A stretch of DNA of 64,000 bases from Lachnospiraceae bacterium (GCA_910574865.1 CAJTDN010000002.1:186001-250000); one strand, 5' to 3'. Numbered from the stretch's first letter, positions 33,392-43,036 are shown. Numbers and translations: made by a program. The notes: a model not told the origin generated them from the sequence alone.

Positions 33392-35194
33392 ATGTTCAAG
33401 CGAATCATTATCTTATATAAGAGCTTGCGCATCCAGACCAAGCTGACCATCACCCACCTGGTCATCGCCACCATCCCGATGATCGTGCTGGGAATTTTTC
33501 TCTACACGCACCTTTACAACATGGTCGTCTCCGACACCATCGGCAAGGAGCAGACGGCTTCCATGCAAACGACGCCCTTGATTGAAGAGGCAGTCTCCAA
33601 AATCCTCGACGTGCATTCCCAGGTCACGCAGCATCCGTTCTTTCGCTCGGTGACCAGCCGTTACCGAACGGAAGACCTGGGCGACCTCGTCACTTCGGAA
33701 ACGACCAGGGAGTATTGTGACGCGCTCGACTCCCTGATTGACGGGACGCTCATTACCGACGTGAAAATATACCTTGACCTCCCAAAGTCCGAAAGCTTGT
33801 TCAAGACATCCCATTCCCGGAACTATTTCCTCCCGATTGACGAGGCCCACGGGACTTACTGGTATGGCATCTTCAGCGGCAACATTACAACCGCCTCCTT
33901 GTTTTGCCCCAGTTTTTACCTCAGCAAGAATGAACTTGGACAAAATGGAGACATGGCATACATCACGAGAGGGACGATGACCTTTGACGGCAGCCTTGTA
34001 CCTTATTATGCCGCCGTCTATTTCTCCCAGAATTATTTTGACCAGATACTGAAAGAAAATTTAAGTTCCGGCAGCAACGTCGCCTACATCATCAACAGCC
34101 GGGACAGCATTGTCGCGACCTCCAACACGGCGCTCTCCGGCACTTATCATTTCAGCTATGACATCGTGCAGGAATCGTTCATGTCCTCCAACAACTTTAT
34201 TTCCAGGAACATCGTGGGGGAGGATGTATATGCGGGATTTTACAAGTTGAAAAACACCGACTGGTACATGGTCGTGGCCATTCCTTCCCGCCCGCTGATT
34301 ATGCGTAGCGGCCTCGTCGTGTTCGGCTTCGTCTGCGCCTATGTCGCGTGCATCATCGCGGCGCTTCTCATCGCCACGTTCCTCTCGCGTTCCTTTACCG
34401 GCCGGCTCTCCACCGTAATCAACCAAATGGCGCAATCGAGGAGCGCCCTGCCCGTCGCCCTGCCCGACTCCGACACGCAGGACGAAATCGGCGACCTGAT
34501 TAGCAGCTACAATTATATGAGCCACATGATTAACAAACTGGTATCGGAGCAGGCAAAGGCCGCGGAGGATCTTCGGAACGCGGAATTCAATACGCTCCAG
34601 GCGCAGATGAACCCGCATTTTCTGTACAACACGATGGACATGATCAACTGGCTGGCACAGCAAGGGCGCACAAACGAGGTCACGACGGTCGTCCAGAAGC
34701 TTTCCCGCTTCTACAAGCTGACGCTCAGCCGCAAGCAAAGTTTAAGCACCATCGCCGACGAACTGGAGCACGTTTCGATTTACGTGGACTTGCAAAACAT
34801 GCGCTTTCATGACATGATTGATTTCATCGTCGACGTTCCCGACACGCTGATGGATTATTCGATTCCCAAACTGACTTTCCAACCAATCGTTGAAAATTCC
34901 ATCCAGCATGGGATTTTAGAAAAGGAGGAGAAGCAAGGAACCATCGTCCTGACCGCCTGGACGGACGGGCAAAACATCGTCCTTTTGATTTCCGACGACG
35001 GCGTGGGGATTCCTGAAAATATCCTGGAGCACTTATTGGATGAAAATCAATTGCCCGCCCGAGGGAGCGGGAGCCAGATTGCCGTATATAACACGCACCG
35101 GCGGTTGCAGCTATTCTACGGAGGCGAGTACGGGCTAAAATATAAAAGCACGCCGGGAGAAGGTACGGAAGTGGAAATCCGCATTCCGATGTAA
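33392..35194 (+). CDS. YesM-type sensor histidine kinase
   Basis: 600 residues. Membrane helices at ~20–42 and ~305–327 enclose a large extracellular sensor. HAMP follows, then the His_kinase domain with phospho-acceptor QAQMNPHFLYNTMDMINWL and an ATPase domain with IVENSIQHG, SDDGVGIP and GSGSQIAVYNTHRRL. AAAGGAG lies five bases before the start. It signals to the REC–AraC protein upstream. By position the likely cue is the imported deoxysugar. Confidence 0.9.
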   Translation: MFKRIIILYKSLRIQTKLTITHLVIATIPMIVLGIFLYTHLYNMVVSDTIGKEQTASMQTTPLIEEAVSKILDVHSQVTQHPFFRSVTSRYRTEDLGDLVTSETTREYCDALDSLIDGTLITDVKIYLDLPKSESLFKTSHSRNYFLPIDEAHGTYWYGIFSGNITTASLFCPSFYLSKNELGQNGDMAYITRGTMTFDGSLVPYYAAVYFSQNYFDQILKENLSSGSNVAYIINSRDSIVATSNTALSGTYHFSYDIVQESFMSSNNFISRNIVGEDVYAGFYKLKNTDWYMVVAIPSRPLIMRSGLVVFGFVCAYVACIIAALLIATFLSRSFTGRLSTVINQMAQSRSALPVALPDSDTQDEIGDLISSYNYMSHMINKLVSEQAKAAEDLRNAEFNTLQAQMNPHFLYNTMDMINWLAQQGRTNEVTTVVQKLSRFYKLTLSRKQSLSTIADELEHVSIYVDLQNMRFHDMIDFIVDVPDTLMDYSIPKLTFQPIVENSIQHGILEKEEKQGTIVLTAWTDGQNIVLLISDDGVGIPENILEHLLDENQLPARGSGSQIAVYNTHRRLQLFYGGEYGLKYKSTPGEGTEVEIRIPM

Positions 35195-35212
35195 CCCTCC
35201 CCGGCGCACCAG

Positions 35213-36358
35213 TTACCATAACTCTTTGTAAATCTGCACGACCTCCACCTTGCGCGGCACGCGCGGGTTCGTCTCCGTGCAGGCATCTAAAAGCGCGGCA
35301 TCCGCCATGCGGTCGATGGCCCCGAAATATTCCTCCTCGGAAATCGTCCCCATCTGGGAAATCGACAACGGGATATCCATCTCTTTCAACATGAACTGCA
35401 CCCAGTTCACAAGCGAGCGCACGGTCATGATTTCGTTATAGCTGCTAAGCCCGAGTATCTGCGCGACGGTGGCATAGCGTTTCACCGCCGGCAAATATTC
35501 GCTGCGGCTCTTGCTGTGCTTGTTAATGTCACTATTGTACTCGATGATGTGCGGCAACAACATCGCGTTCGCCCGCCCGTGCGGAATGTGGAACGTCGCC
35601 CCCAACTGGTGAGCCATGCCATGGTTTAATCCCAGCGAAGCCGAGTTAAACGCCAGCCCTGCCAGACAAGAGGCCGAATGCATCTTCTGCCTCGCGTGCG
35701 TGTCATTGCCATCAAGGTACGCCCTCAATAGAAATACGCCGCACAGCTCGATGGCCTTCTCGGCCAGGGCCGTCGCAAAGTCATTACGGTCAACGCTCAC
35801 GCAGGCCTCCAACGCATGGGTGAACACGTCCATTCCGGTATCCGCCGTCACGGCCGGCGGCACGCTCTTTACCAGTTCCGCGTCCAGGATGGCCTCGTCC
35901 GGCGTCAGGCTCGGTGACACGAGCGGATATTTCAACTGCTCCTTCGGCTCGGAAACGACCGCGAACGAAGTGACTTCCGACCCCGTCCCGCTCGTCGTCG
36001 GAATCGCGATAAGCCCGACTTCCCCATAATTTTCCACGCGCAACGCGAATTCACGGATGGACTTCGAAGAATCGATGGCCGAACCGCCGCCGACCGCGAT
36101 AATCGCGTCCGGCCTATAGGCAAGCATCGCCTTGACCCCTTGCGAAATCTTCTCAATCGGCGGATCCGGCACGACTTCCTTGAACACTTCGAATTCCTTG
36201 TTTCCCTTTTTCAACGGATCCAAAACCAGGGAGAACATTTTGCTCTGTGCCATGAACGGATCCGTGATAATGAGCACCTTTTGGTAAGGTATCTCCGCCA
36301 ACCGGTCCAATGCCTGGTCGCCAAAATAAATTTTTGTCTTGATTTCAAAACTCTTCAT
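35213..36358 (-). CDS. Iron-dependent alcohol dehydrogenase, PduQ-like
   Basis: 381 residues. NAD site IAVGGGSAIDSSKSI; iron ligands include the Asp in ADTGMDVFTHALEA and the His residues of LNHGMAHQLGATFHIPHGRANAMLLPH. It matches 1-propanol dehydrogenases of propanediol microcompartments, which regenerate NAD+ by reducing propionaldehyde. It is last in the BMC gene set, after the DeoR gene. It has no terminal encapsulation helix, unlike the Zn enzyme at 41806. Confidence 0.85.
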   Translation of the reverse strand: MKSFEIKTKIYFGDQALDRLAEIPYQKVLIITDPFMAQSKMFSLVLDPLKKGNKEFEVFKEVVPDPPIEKISQGVKAMLAYRPDAIIAVGGGSAIDSSKSIREFALRVENYGEVGLIAIPTTSGTGSEVTSFAVVSEPKEQLKYPLVSPSLTPDEAILDAELVKSVPPAVTADTGMDVFTHALEACVSVDRNDFATALAEKAIELCGVFLLRAYLDGNDTHARQKMHSASCLAGLAFNSASLGLNHGMAHQLGATFHIPHGRANAMLLPHIIEYNSDINKHSKSRSEYLPAVKRYATVAQILGLSSYNEIMTVRSLVNWVQFMLKEMDIPLSISQMGTISEEEYFGAIDRMADAALLDACTETNPRVPRKVEVVQIYKELW

Positions 36359-36399
36359 AATCATTTTTCCTCAATGCCAACTAATTGTTGCCAAAGTCT

Positions 36400-37164
36400 T
36401 CACTCCGGATAAACGCACTCCACGCCGAACTCCCGAAACTTCCCAAGCCATTCGTCGCCCGGACAAACGTCCGTCACCACGGTGGTAATGTCCTCCAACG
36501 TCCCGACGGTAATAAACGCGCACCGGCCAAACTTGCTCGAATCCACCACCAGGATCCGTTTCCGTCCCGCCTTTAGCATGGTTCGCTTGTTATTGGCATG
36601 CAATTCATCCGAATCAAAAAAACCCGATTCCAAATCAAACCCGTTACAAGAAATGAACGTCTTGTCCACATGGTAGGAACGAAGCATGCGATCCGTCTGC
36701 GGCCCCACCAAGGCAAACGAACCCTCGCGGGATACGCCGCCCGTCGAGATGACGGTCACCCCCGGAGCGTCCAAAAGTTCCATGACGATTTCTATAGAGT
36801 TCGTAATTACGGTCAAGTTCTTTTTTTCTTTTAACGCTTTCGCGATATACACCGCCGTCGAACTGGCATCCAAAATAATGTTTTCCCCGTCCTTGACGTT
36901 AGACGCGACCAGTTCCGCCATCCGCTGCTTGCCGACGACGTTGCGGTTTTTGCGCACGTTGAACGGCAGGTCGATGTTCGAGTTCTCGTTAATCACGGCA
37001 CCGCCATAACTTTTGATGGCATATCCGTCAACCACCAGTTTTTCCAAATCCCTTCGAATCGTCTCCTCGGATACCTCGTAAAACTGGCTCAGCTCGCTCA
37101 CCACCACCCGCCGCTCGTTCTGCAGCTTTTCCAGGATTTCATTTCGTCGTTCAATTGCCAGCAT
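36400..37164 (-). CDS. DeoR family regulator
   Basis: 254 residues. N-terminal helix-turn-helix (RRNEILEKLQNERRVVVSELSQFYEVSEETIRRDLEKL) and a sugar-phosphate sensor domain with NVRKNRNVVGKQRMAEL and ILDASSTAVYIAKAL. Start 37164 has GGGAGG at a good distance. Placed between PduT and the iron dehydrogenase, it probably controls the BMC operon, with a phosphorylated deoxysugar as effector. The palindrome at 50406–50421 is a candidate site. Confidence 0.88.
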   Translation of the reverse strand: MLAIERRNEILEKLQNERRVVVSELSQFYEVSEETIRRDLEKLVVDGYAIKSYGGAVINENSNIDLPFNVRKNRNVVGKQRMAELVASNVKDGENIILDASSTAVYIAKALKEKKNLTVITNSIEIVMELLDAPGVTVISTGGVSREGSFALVGPQTDRMLRSYHVDKTFISCNGFDLESGFFDSDELHANNKRTMLKAGRKRILVVDSSKFGRCAFITVGTLEDITTVVTDVCPGDEWLGKFREFGVECVYPE

Positions 37165-37215
37165 CCCATTTCCTCCCGGATTTCTAAGCTTCATCATAAT
37201 TTTAGTAACTATTTT

Positions 37216-37322
37216 CGTAGCCATAACACCCAAGGATTACCACGCGCTTCGTGCTCCCGCTGTCTCCGCTGCGGTCGGCGCCAAGCGAACGTCCATCGGA
37301 CGTTCAGTGCCCTGGTGTTACA
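37216..37322. repeat. Hairpin repeat between pduT and deoR
   Basis: GAACGTCC-ATC-GGACGTTC is a perfect 8-bp stem, and outer ends TAACACC…GGTGTTA pair. It follows the CGGTCSG…CAAGC pattern of the repeat at 33152. It may separate deoR expression from the shell operon. Confidence 0.55.
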
Positions 37323-37866
37323 GTATTGCGTTGCGTATCTGCGCGTCCGGATGCGCGATGACGGAGGAATCCAGATACATCCCGTCCTTTGCCACCACGC
37401 TCTTCGCCCGCTCAATCGCCGCTTCCACGGCAGCCACCTCGCCGGTCAGCATCAAATAGGACTTTCCACACATGCCCCTGGCGATGCGCAGCTCCACCAA
37501 ATCGACAATCGCCGTCTTGGCCGCCTCGTCCGCCGCCACGATAATCGAAGTAGCGTCATACGTCTCCATGATTCCCAACGCCGATACATCCTCAATCGCC
37601 GTCGCGCCATAGATAGCCGGGAAAATGGACTCGTGCGGGTTGCCGAGCACGAAACTGTTAATCAGGTACATCCCATGCAACGTCTTCGCGGTCTCCACTG
37701 CCGCGTTGACCGCACTCAAGTCTCCTGAAATGATTACGATATACTTGCCGGGACATACGGTCTGTGCTTCAATGATGCTGACTTCAGAGGTCTTGACCAT
37801 GGCATCGGCCGCCACGACACCCGCTGAAACAGTCTTGTATTCTACCATTCCAATTGCCTTACTCAT
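37318..37866 (-). CDS. pduT: BMC-T shell protein PduT
   Basis: 182 residues with two fused BMC domains (AIGMVEYKTVSAGVVAADAMVKT and ALGIMETYDATSIIVAADEAAKT). Cys38 in QTVCPGKY matches the PduT cysteine that binds a pore-centred [4Fe-4S] cluster for electron passage through the shell. Its start overlaps the end of pduS by ATGA, as expected for partner proteins in electron transfer. Confidence 0.92.
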   Translation of the reverse strand: MSKAIGMVEYKTVSAGVVAADAMVKTSEVSIIEAQTVCPGKYIVIISGDLSAVNAAVETAKTLHGMYLINSFVLGNPHESIFPAIYGATAIEDVSALGIMETYDATSIIVAADEAAKTAIVDLVELRIARGMCGKSYLMLTGEVAAVEAAIERAKSVVAKDGMYLDSSVIAHPDAQIRNAIL

Positions 37867-39206
37867 TTACCTGCACGTCCTTCCTGCTTTTCTATGATAA
37901 TGTACTTGTCCGTCACTTCGCTCACGTTCCCGTCAATCGAAGCGTGGATGCCGACGCTAAGTCCCTTCGCCGGTTCCGCGATCATCTGTCCCGCGTTCAC
38001 CTGGTCGCCCGCCTTTACGGTTGCCGATGCCGGAGCCCCGATGTGCTGGCTTAACATAATCTTCACTTTGCTTACCAGTACCGGACTCTCGTCAAGTGGC
38101 GCCTCCTTGTCGTATTTCGTCAAATCCAGCCTCGCCATCAACCGTTCCATTGGAACCTTGCGGTACTCGCGTTCCTCTCCCACCAGCTTCGGCACTACTT
38201 GTGGCGGCTTGAGGCCGTGGCTTCGAAGTCCCGCCTTGTACTCTGCCATCAGCGAACGCGGAGCCAGCCCTTGCATGCAGGAGTACATCTCGCACAGTCC
38301 GCAGGATGAGCAGAAGAACGTGTTAACAAAAATGTCAGGCTCCTGCACGTCCTTGCAGGTTGCCGCACGCATGAATAAATGTGGCTGGATTGGATGGCCG
38401 AGACGGTTTCTCGGACACAAATCCGTACACATCGAGCACTGACAGCAGCATGCCGCCGCGCGCTTTAAGTCGATGGACGTTTTCTTGCGCTTCTTCTGCA
38501 CGATTAAATGATCCTCGGGAAGCACCAACACGGCGTTGGTCGTCTTCGTCACCGGCTGCGAACCGCTGCCAATGAAGCCCATCATCGGCCCGCCGATAAA
38601 GTACACCGGATTCTTGGTCGTCGCCGCACCAGCCAGGCTCACCGTCTCCTCGATGCTCGTCCCAATCGGCACGCGCACGGTCACGGGATGCTCCACCTCT
38701 GCCACCACGGATACCAGTTTGTCCACTACCGGGACGTTCTGGTTCATGGCACGGTACACGTTGTAAACGGTCTCCACGTTGAACACGGCCACTCCGCATT
38801 CAATTGGCAGGCCGCCCGGCCTTACGACCTTCTTCGTCACTTCATAAATCAGGACTACTTCGTCGCCCGCCGGATACACTTCATCGAGAAGCCCCAGACG
38901 CACCTCGGGATAAGTGCCGATGACCGCGTTCAACGCGTCAATCGTCTTCGTGTACGCCTTCTTGATTCCGATAATGACTTCCTTCGCGCCGACCGCCTCT
39001 CCAATCAGGTGAAACGTATCGACAATTTCCTGCGCGTACTTTTCCAGCAATTGCCTATGTAATCTCAGAAGTGGCTCACACTCCGCACAATTCAAGATAA
39101 TCGTGTCCGCGTTCTCATTCAACTTGGCGTACGTCGGGAAACCGGCACCACCGGCGCCGACCACCCCGCCCTGCTGCATGATTCGGCTTAATTCTTTCAT
39201 GTCCAT
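37863..39206 (-). CDS. pduS: PduS/RnfC-like flavin and iron–sulfur electron carrier
   Basis: 447 residues. Glycine-rich GGVVGAGGAGFPTYAKL opens the RnfC-like NADH/FMN region. Two cluster motifs follow: CCQCSMCTDLCP and CSSCGLCEMYSC. A C-terminal barrel-sandwich region ends the protein. PduS moves electrons across the BMC wall with PduT, recycling NAD inside or serving reductive activation. It overlaps pduT and follows the vertex-protein gene by six bases. Confidence 0.92.
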   Translation of the reverse strand: MDMKELSRIMQQGGVVGAGGAGFPTYAKLNENADTIILNCAECEPLLRLHRQLLEKYAQEIVDTFHLIGEAVGAKEVIIGIKKAYTKTIDALNAVIGTYPEVRLGLLDEVYPAGDEVVLIYEVTKKVVRPGGLPIECGVAVFNVETVYNVYRAMNQNVPVVDKLVSVVAEVEHPVTVRVPIGTSIEETVSLAGAATTKNPVYFIGGPMMGFIGSGSQPVTKTTNAVLVLPEDHLIVQKKRKKTSIDLKRAAACCCQCSMCTDLCPRNRLGHPIQPHLFMRAATCKDVQEPDIFVNTFFCSSCGLCEMYSCMQGLAPRSLMAEYKAGLRSHGLKPPQVVPKLVGEEREYRKVPMERLMARLDLTKYDKEAPLDESPVLVSKVKIMLSQHIGAPASATVKAGDQVNAGQMIAEPAKGLSVGIHASIDGNVSEVTDKYIIIEKQEGRAGK

Positions 39207-39212
39207 AATCTT

Positions 39213-39479
39213 TTACTCCAGTCCTGTCCCGTCGTCAATAATTCCAACAATCGCGGCATCAATTGGCGCGTCCTTCATGCCGGTTCCAATCCTGGCCGCG
39301 CTGCCTTGCGCCACCAGCACGTATTCGCCGATTCCGGCACCAATCTTATCAATTGCAATGATTTGCTTGGCACCGTTTTGCATATGCTCCAATATGTCAA
39401 CAATCATGAATTTATTGCCGACCAGGTTGTCGCTTTTTCGTGTTGAAACAACACTTCCCGTCACTTTTCCTATCAGCAT
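39213..39479 (-). CDS. pduN: BMC vertex protein (EutN/PduN/CcmL)
   Basis: 88 residues beginning MLIGKVTGSVVSTRKSDNLVGNKFMIVD, the pentamer-forming vertex family that caps the corners of the compartment. Its start overlaps the end of pduL, so the two are coupled. Confidence 0.92.
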   Translation of the reverse strand: MLIGKVTGSVVSTRKSDNLVGNKFMIVDILEHMQNGAKQIIAIDKIGAGIGEYVLVAQGSAARIGTGMKDAPIDAAIVGIIDDGTGLE

Positions 39480-40123
39480 GGCAGGATCCTCACGGTATCG
39501 CCCGTCGCAATCTTGGCCGCGTTCGCCTCGTCGGTGTCAATGTGCATCTCCAGGGTGAAGCTTTCATCCACGCGGATTTGCACGTGGTTGAACACCGTCC
39601 CGCGCTCATTGTCCGCTTTCACGGAAACGATGTCGCCGTCATGCACGCCGGCAGCCATCGCGTCCTTCGGCGCCATGTGAATGTGCCTCTTGGCGATGAT
39701 GCAACCCTCCTTCAAGTAAATGACACCCCTCGGCCCCACTACCGCGACCGAAGCCGAGCCGACAATGTTGCCCGACTCGCGAATCGGCGCCTTCACGCCG
39801 AGGCGGATGGCATCCGTCGCGGAAACCTCCACCTGCGATTTGCCCCGAACCGGTCCCAAAATCCGAACGTTCTCAATCGCCCGCAGTTTCAATCCCACGA
39901 TGGTCACGGTCTCATTGGACGCATATTGCCCGCCCATCAGTTCCTTTTTCTTCGTGAGCTGGTAGCCTTCCCCGAACAACGCCTCCACATGCTCCTGCGT
40001 CAAGTGGACGTGTCTTGCCGACACGCCGACCGGCACCATGTATCCGCCGTCCTCGGAACCCTTCTGTTTTTCTATGGTCTCCAATACCAGTTTGGTAATC
40101 AGAGCGATGTCTTTATTTTCCAT
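39473..40123 (-). CDS. pduL: Phosphate propanoyltransferase PduL
   Basis: 216 residues. It converts propionyl-CoA and phosphate to propionyl-phosphate, recycling CoA in the compartment. Zinc-binding histidines lie in VSARHVHLTQEH and AKRHIHMAP, and the tandem β-barrel motifs are complete. The first ~20 residues (ENKDIALITKLVLETIEKQ) form the amphipathic encapsulation helix. Confidence 0.93.
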   Translation of the reverse strand: MENKDIALITKLVLETIEKQKGSEDGGYMVPVGVSARHVHLTQEHVEALFGEGYQLTKKKELMGGQYASNETVTIVGLKLRAIENVRILGPVRGKSQVEVSATDAIRLGVKAPIRESGNIVGSASVAVVGPRGVIYLKEGCIIAKRHIHMAPKDAMAAGVHDGDIVSVKADNERGTVFNHVQIRVDESFTLEMHIDTDEANAAKIATGDTVRILPC

Positions 40124-40140
40124 AATGATTCTCCTTACTC

Positions 40141-40240
40141 GTTGTTACCATTGACGGCCTGAGGCCGCGACGGTAACTACTCGCTACCACGTAAGCGGGC
40201 GGGGCGGCCAAGAAACCTCGCCGGGTCTTCGCCCCCGCCC
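40141..40240. repeat. Two hairpins between shell gene and pduL
   Basis: TTACCATTGACGGCC-TGA-GGCCGCGACGGTAA, followed by GGGCGGGG/CCCCGCCC near 40198–40241. The first has the dispersed-repeat ends. Within the operon they probably protect the upstream shell mRNA. Confidence 0.55.
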
Positions 40241-40250
40241 TCCTCCAACC

Positions 40251-40847
40251 TTACTCGATTGCCGGAAGAATCTTCTCCACGTCGGTATGCGGCCTCGGGA
40301 TGACATGGGTCGCAACCAGCTCGCCAAGCCTGCCGGCCGCCTCGGCGCCGGACTCCACCGCCGATTTCACCGCGCCTACGTCGCCGCGAACCATGACTGT
40401 TACCAAACCGGAACCAATCTTCTCCGTTCCCACCAATACGACGTTCGCCGCCTTGAGCATGGTATCCGCCGCCTCAATCGATGCTACCAAACCTCTTGTT
40501 TCAACCATTCCTAATGCTTCTTGTGACATTCTTTTTTCCTCCTTCGGGATTTGTTTTGTTAAGATTGCCTGCTCCGCCGTCGTCTGCACGCTTTCCGCCT
40601 GGATACGTTCCACCCGGGCCGCCCGCGCGCTTTCCTTCCGGGTCGGCTGAACCGCCTGCGCGTTTTCCGCCGCAGCCGCCTTTTGCGCGCTCTGGCGCAC
40701 CCGCTGGACAGTCTTGGCCGGAGCCTTGGCCGTTGTCGCCTTCGTCGTCTTTTTCGTGGATGCAGCCGTACTTTTCTTTGCCGCGTCTGCCGTCTCGGGG
40801 TTTTTCTTCTTACGTCCCCGGCCCGTCGGCTTCTTCTCTTCCGCCAT
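40251..40847 (-). CDS. BMC-H shell protein with long Lys/Ala-rich N-terminal extension and internal start
   Basis: 198 residues. Residues 1–106 are a basic low-complexity extension ([23 protein letters not shown], many Ala/Arg). Residues 107–198 form a full BMC-H domain ([23 protein letters not shown]…[11 protein letters not shown]) nearly identical to the shell protein at 41162. The internal ATG at 40529 has AAGGAGG eight to nine bases upstream, so a 92-residue shell protein should also be made. The extension could bind nucleic acid, polyphosphate or cargo. Confidence 0.85.
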   Translation of the reverse strand: MAEEKKPTGRGRKKKNPETADAAKKSTAASTKKTTKATTAKAPAKTVQRVRQSAQKAAAAENAQAVQPTRKESARAARVERIQAESVQTTAEQAILTKQIPKEEKRMSQEALGMVETRGLVASIEAADTMLKAANVVLVGTEKIGSGLVTVMVRGDVGAVKSAVESGAEAAGRLGELVATHVIPRPHTDVEKILPAIE

Positions 40848-40861
40848 GTCACTGCCTCCCT

Positions 40862-41146
40862 CTAACTTACTCTGTTGTTACTGCCATTGATGATTTTCAA
40901 AATCTCTTCGTGGGGGTTGGGGATGACCACGTACGCGGCGGGCTTCTTAATCCCGCCCGTCGCCGCGGCCTCAATGGCCTCCGTCACCGCGGACACGTCT
41001 CCCCGGACGATGACCGTCACGAGCCTTCCACCCAGCTTTTTCTCCCATGTGACGAGTTCCACTCCGGCGGTCTTGCACATAATGTCAATTGCCACCACCG
41101 CCGCCGTCACACTCGGGATTTCAAAAAATCCATACGCCTGTCCCAT
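40862..41146 (-). CDS. BMC-H shell protein
   Basis: 94 residues, one BMC domain ([29 protein letters not shown]…[14 protein letters not shown]). It differs from its neighbours in the first strand (GFFEIPSV rather than GMVETRGL) and ends with a short polar tail, so it likely forms a distinct hexamer with its own pore. GGGAGG precedes the start. Confidence 0.9.
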   Translation of the reverse strand: MGQAYGFFEIPSVTAAVVAIDIMCKTAGVELVTWEKKLGGRLVTVIVRGDVSAVTEAIEAAATGGIKKPAAYVVIPNPHEEILKIINGSNNRVS

Positions 41147-41161
41147 GAGGCACTACCTCCC

Positions 41162-41437
41162 TTAGACGGTCGGGAGAATCTTCTCCACATCGTTGTGCGG
41201 TCTCGGAATGACATGGGTCGCAACCAGCTCGCCAAGCCTGCCGGCGGCATCCGCGCCCGTCTCAACCGCCGCCTTCACGGCTCCCACGTCTCCGCGTACC
41301 ATGACCGTCACGAGACCGGAACCAATCTTCTCCGTTCCCACCAGCGTGACCTCCGCCGCCTTCGTCATCGCGTCAGCCGCCTCGATTGCAGCCGTAAGTC
41401 CTCTTGTCTCCACCATTCCCAATGCTAACTGTGCCAT
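41162..41437 (-). CDS. BMC-H shell protein, PduA/PduJ-like
   Basis: 91 residues ([21 protein letters not shown]…[18 protein letters not shown]), the minimal hexameric shell tile and probably the main facet protein. It is nearly the same as the shell domain of the extended protein at 40251, implying duplication. A GGAGG site precedes the ATG. Confidence 0.93.
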   Translation of the reverse strand: MAQLALGMVETRGLTAAIEAADAMTKAAEVTLVGTEKIGSGLVTVMVRGDVGAVKAAVETGADAAGRLGELVATHVIPRPHNDVEKILPTV

Positions 41438-41450
41438 TTTCTTGTCCTCC

Positions 41451-41795
41451 CTAAACTTCTTTTATGAATTTTTTATTTGGTTTTCCTTTATCCAAGCCGC
41501 TTAGCTTCAACATCTTTTCCGTATCCCCGGTCGGTCTCGCGATTTCGTATTCATTCACGACTCCCGCAAGCTCGTTCGCCCTCGTCCTCGCCGCCTCCAA
41601 GGCAGCCGTCACGTCCGCGACGTCCCCGCGGAACTTGATCATCACGATGACCGGGACGGGTAACGCGTCCGCATTCGCCGGCTTGTTTTTGTCGAAGGTC
41701 TCAAGCCTTACGTTTCCCGCCTTGCACCCGGCATCCGCCGCCGCAAACGCGGTCGCCAGCCCAAACACCTCCAACATGCCTACCGCTTCTTTCAT
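41451..41795 (-). CDS. BMC-H shell protein with C-terminal extension
   Basis: 114 residues. The BMC fold ([24 protein letters not shown]…[16 protein letters not shown]) is followed by a Lys-rich tail. It carries an insertion around [16 protein letters not shown] compared with the neighbouring tiles. It probably forms a minor facet hexamer. GRM-type loci often hold such a divergent shell gene after the dehydrogenase. Confidence 0.88.
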   Translation of the reverse strand: MKEAVGMLEVFGLATAFAAADAGCKAGNVRLETFDKNKPANADALPVPVIVMIKFRGDVADVTAALEAARTRANELAGVVNEYEIARPTGDTEKMLKLSGLDKGKPNKKFIKEV

Positions 41796-41805
41796 AATAC
41801 GTCAC

Positions 41806-43017
41806 CTACTTATTTACGATGGCAATCTTTAAGCCTTCCTGTTTCAAGTTCGTCACGTGTGCCTCGTTAATTTGCTCCAACGGGAACTCATGCGTAATCA
41901 AATCATCCATCGGAAGCCCGATTGCCTTGGCTCTTTTCAAGAAATCGAAAGTGGTCGCGTAGTCCCTCAAGGTGTATACCCAGGAACCGACCGTCGTGAT
42001 TTCCTTCGAACAGATGTCAAAGTGTGGATTGATGGTCGCGTCCCCGCCGTTAATAAAGAATCCCAGTTCGCAAAGCCCGCCGCCGTTGCGGATGAACTTA
42101 TAAATGTTCGCGTGGGCGATTGGCGAACCGGTGCACTGGAACGCAAAATCGGCCAAATATCCGCCGAACGCGTCCTTCACCGCTCCTGAAAGCGCCTCGA
42201 TGCCTTTGTGCTCCATGAAATTCACGGACTTCTCCGCGCCCATCTTCTTGGCAAAATCAAGTCTCTGCTGGTTTCCATCCACCGCCACGATGTTCTCGAT
42301 GCCCATCGTGCGCAGAACCGCGATACAAATCAGGCCAATCGGTCCGCAGCCTTGCACGACCACGCGGCTGTTGAACCTTAAGATGCCCGTCGTCTTCGCC
42401 CGCTCCACCGCGTGAATCAAAACCGCGCATGGCTCAATCAGGATGCGGGACTTCAAGTCCAAGTCACTTACGTTGAATATCGTGGAGCCTTCCCTGACCA
42501 GTATGTAGTCGGAAAACCAACCGTTCAAATGAATGTCGTCATCCGGCAGAAGCCCGTACACGTCCGCGCCGCCGACATTCTTCTTATTTAAATCAAACAT
42601 CTCGATGTCCGGGTCGTCCTTGAAAATCATGCAGGTAACGACTTTGTCACCGACCTTCAACGGCTTTCCGGCGCTGTCCTTCTTTACGTTCTTGCCCATC
42701 TTGACGATTTCGCCGGTTCCCTCGTGTCCCAGGGCGACCGGTATTAATCCGAACGGGTCACGCTTGAACTCGTGCGCGTCCGTTCCGCAGACTCCGCAAC
42801 CCTCTACCTTGACCAAGACGTCCCCGTCCCCAAGCTCCGGTATCGGGAACTCCTTGATGTCATAATGCTCCAAAGCCGTCAGCATGGCGACACGTGCCGT
42901 CTTCGGAACCGCCTGGCTTTCCGCCCTGGCCGCCGCCGGAGCCGCCGTCTGCGAGCCGAGCATCTGCTCCAAGACTTGCTTTACGACAGCTTCCACATTT
43001 GCTGAATTCATTTCCAT
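41806..43017 (-). CDS. Zinc-dependent alcohol dehydrogenase with encapsulation helix
   Basis: 403 residues. An N-terminal helix (SANVEAVVKQVLEQMLGS) and an Ala/Gln linker precede an MDR dehydrogenase. Catalytic zinc: GCGVCGTDAHEF and GHEGTGE; NAD site VVVQGCGPIGLICIAVL. No complete structural-zinc four-Cys cluster is visible. The helix marks it as compartment cargo. It may reduce lactaldehyde to propanediol or propionaldehyde to propanol, a role overlapping the iron enzyme at 35213. Confidence 0.85.
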   Translation of the reverse strand: MEMNSANVEAVVKQVLEQMLGSQTAAPAAARAESQAVPKTARVAMLTALEHYDIKEFPIPELGDGDVLVKVEGCGVCGTDAHEFKRDPFGLIPVALGHEGTGEIVKMGKNVKKDSAGKPLKVGDKVVTCMIFKDDPDIEMFDLNKKNVGGADVYGLLPDDDIHLNGWFSDYILVREGSTIFNVSDLDLKSRILIEPCAVLIHAVERAKTTGILRFNSRVVVQGCGPIGLICIAVLRTMGIENIVAVDGNQQRLDFAKKMGAEKSVNFMEHKGIEALSGAVKDAFGGYLADFAFQCTGSPIAHANIYKFIRNGGGLCELGFFINGGDATINPHFDICSKEITTVGSWVYTLRDYATTFDFLKRAKAIGLPMDDLITHEFPLEQINEAHVTNLKQEGLKIAIVNK

Positions 43018-43036
43018 TTTAATATTCCTCCCTTAC

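Noticed and set aside
40559-40852. Arg-rich 97-codon frame overlapping the extended shell gene
   Set aside because: It is the other reading frame of the Lys/Ala-rich extension and has no ribosome site; the annotated frame joins a perfect shell domain.
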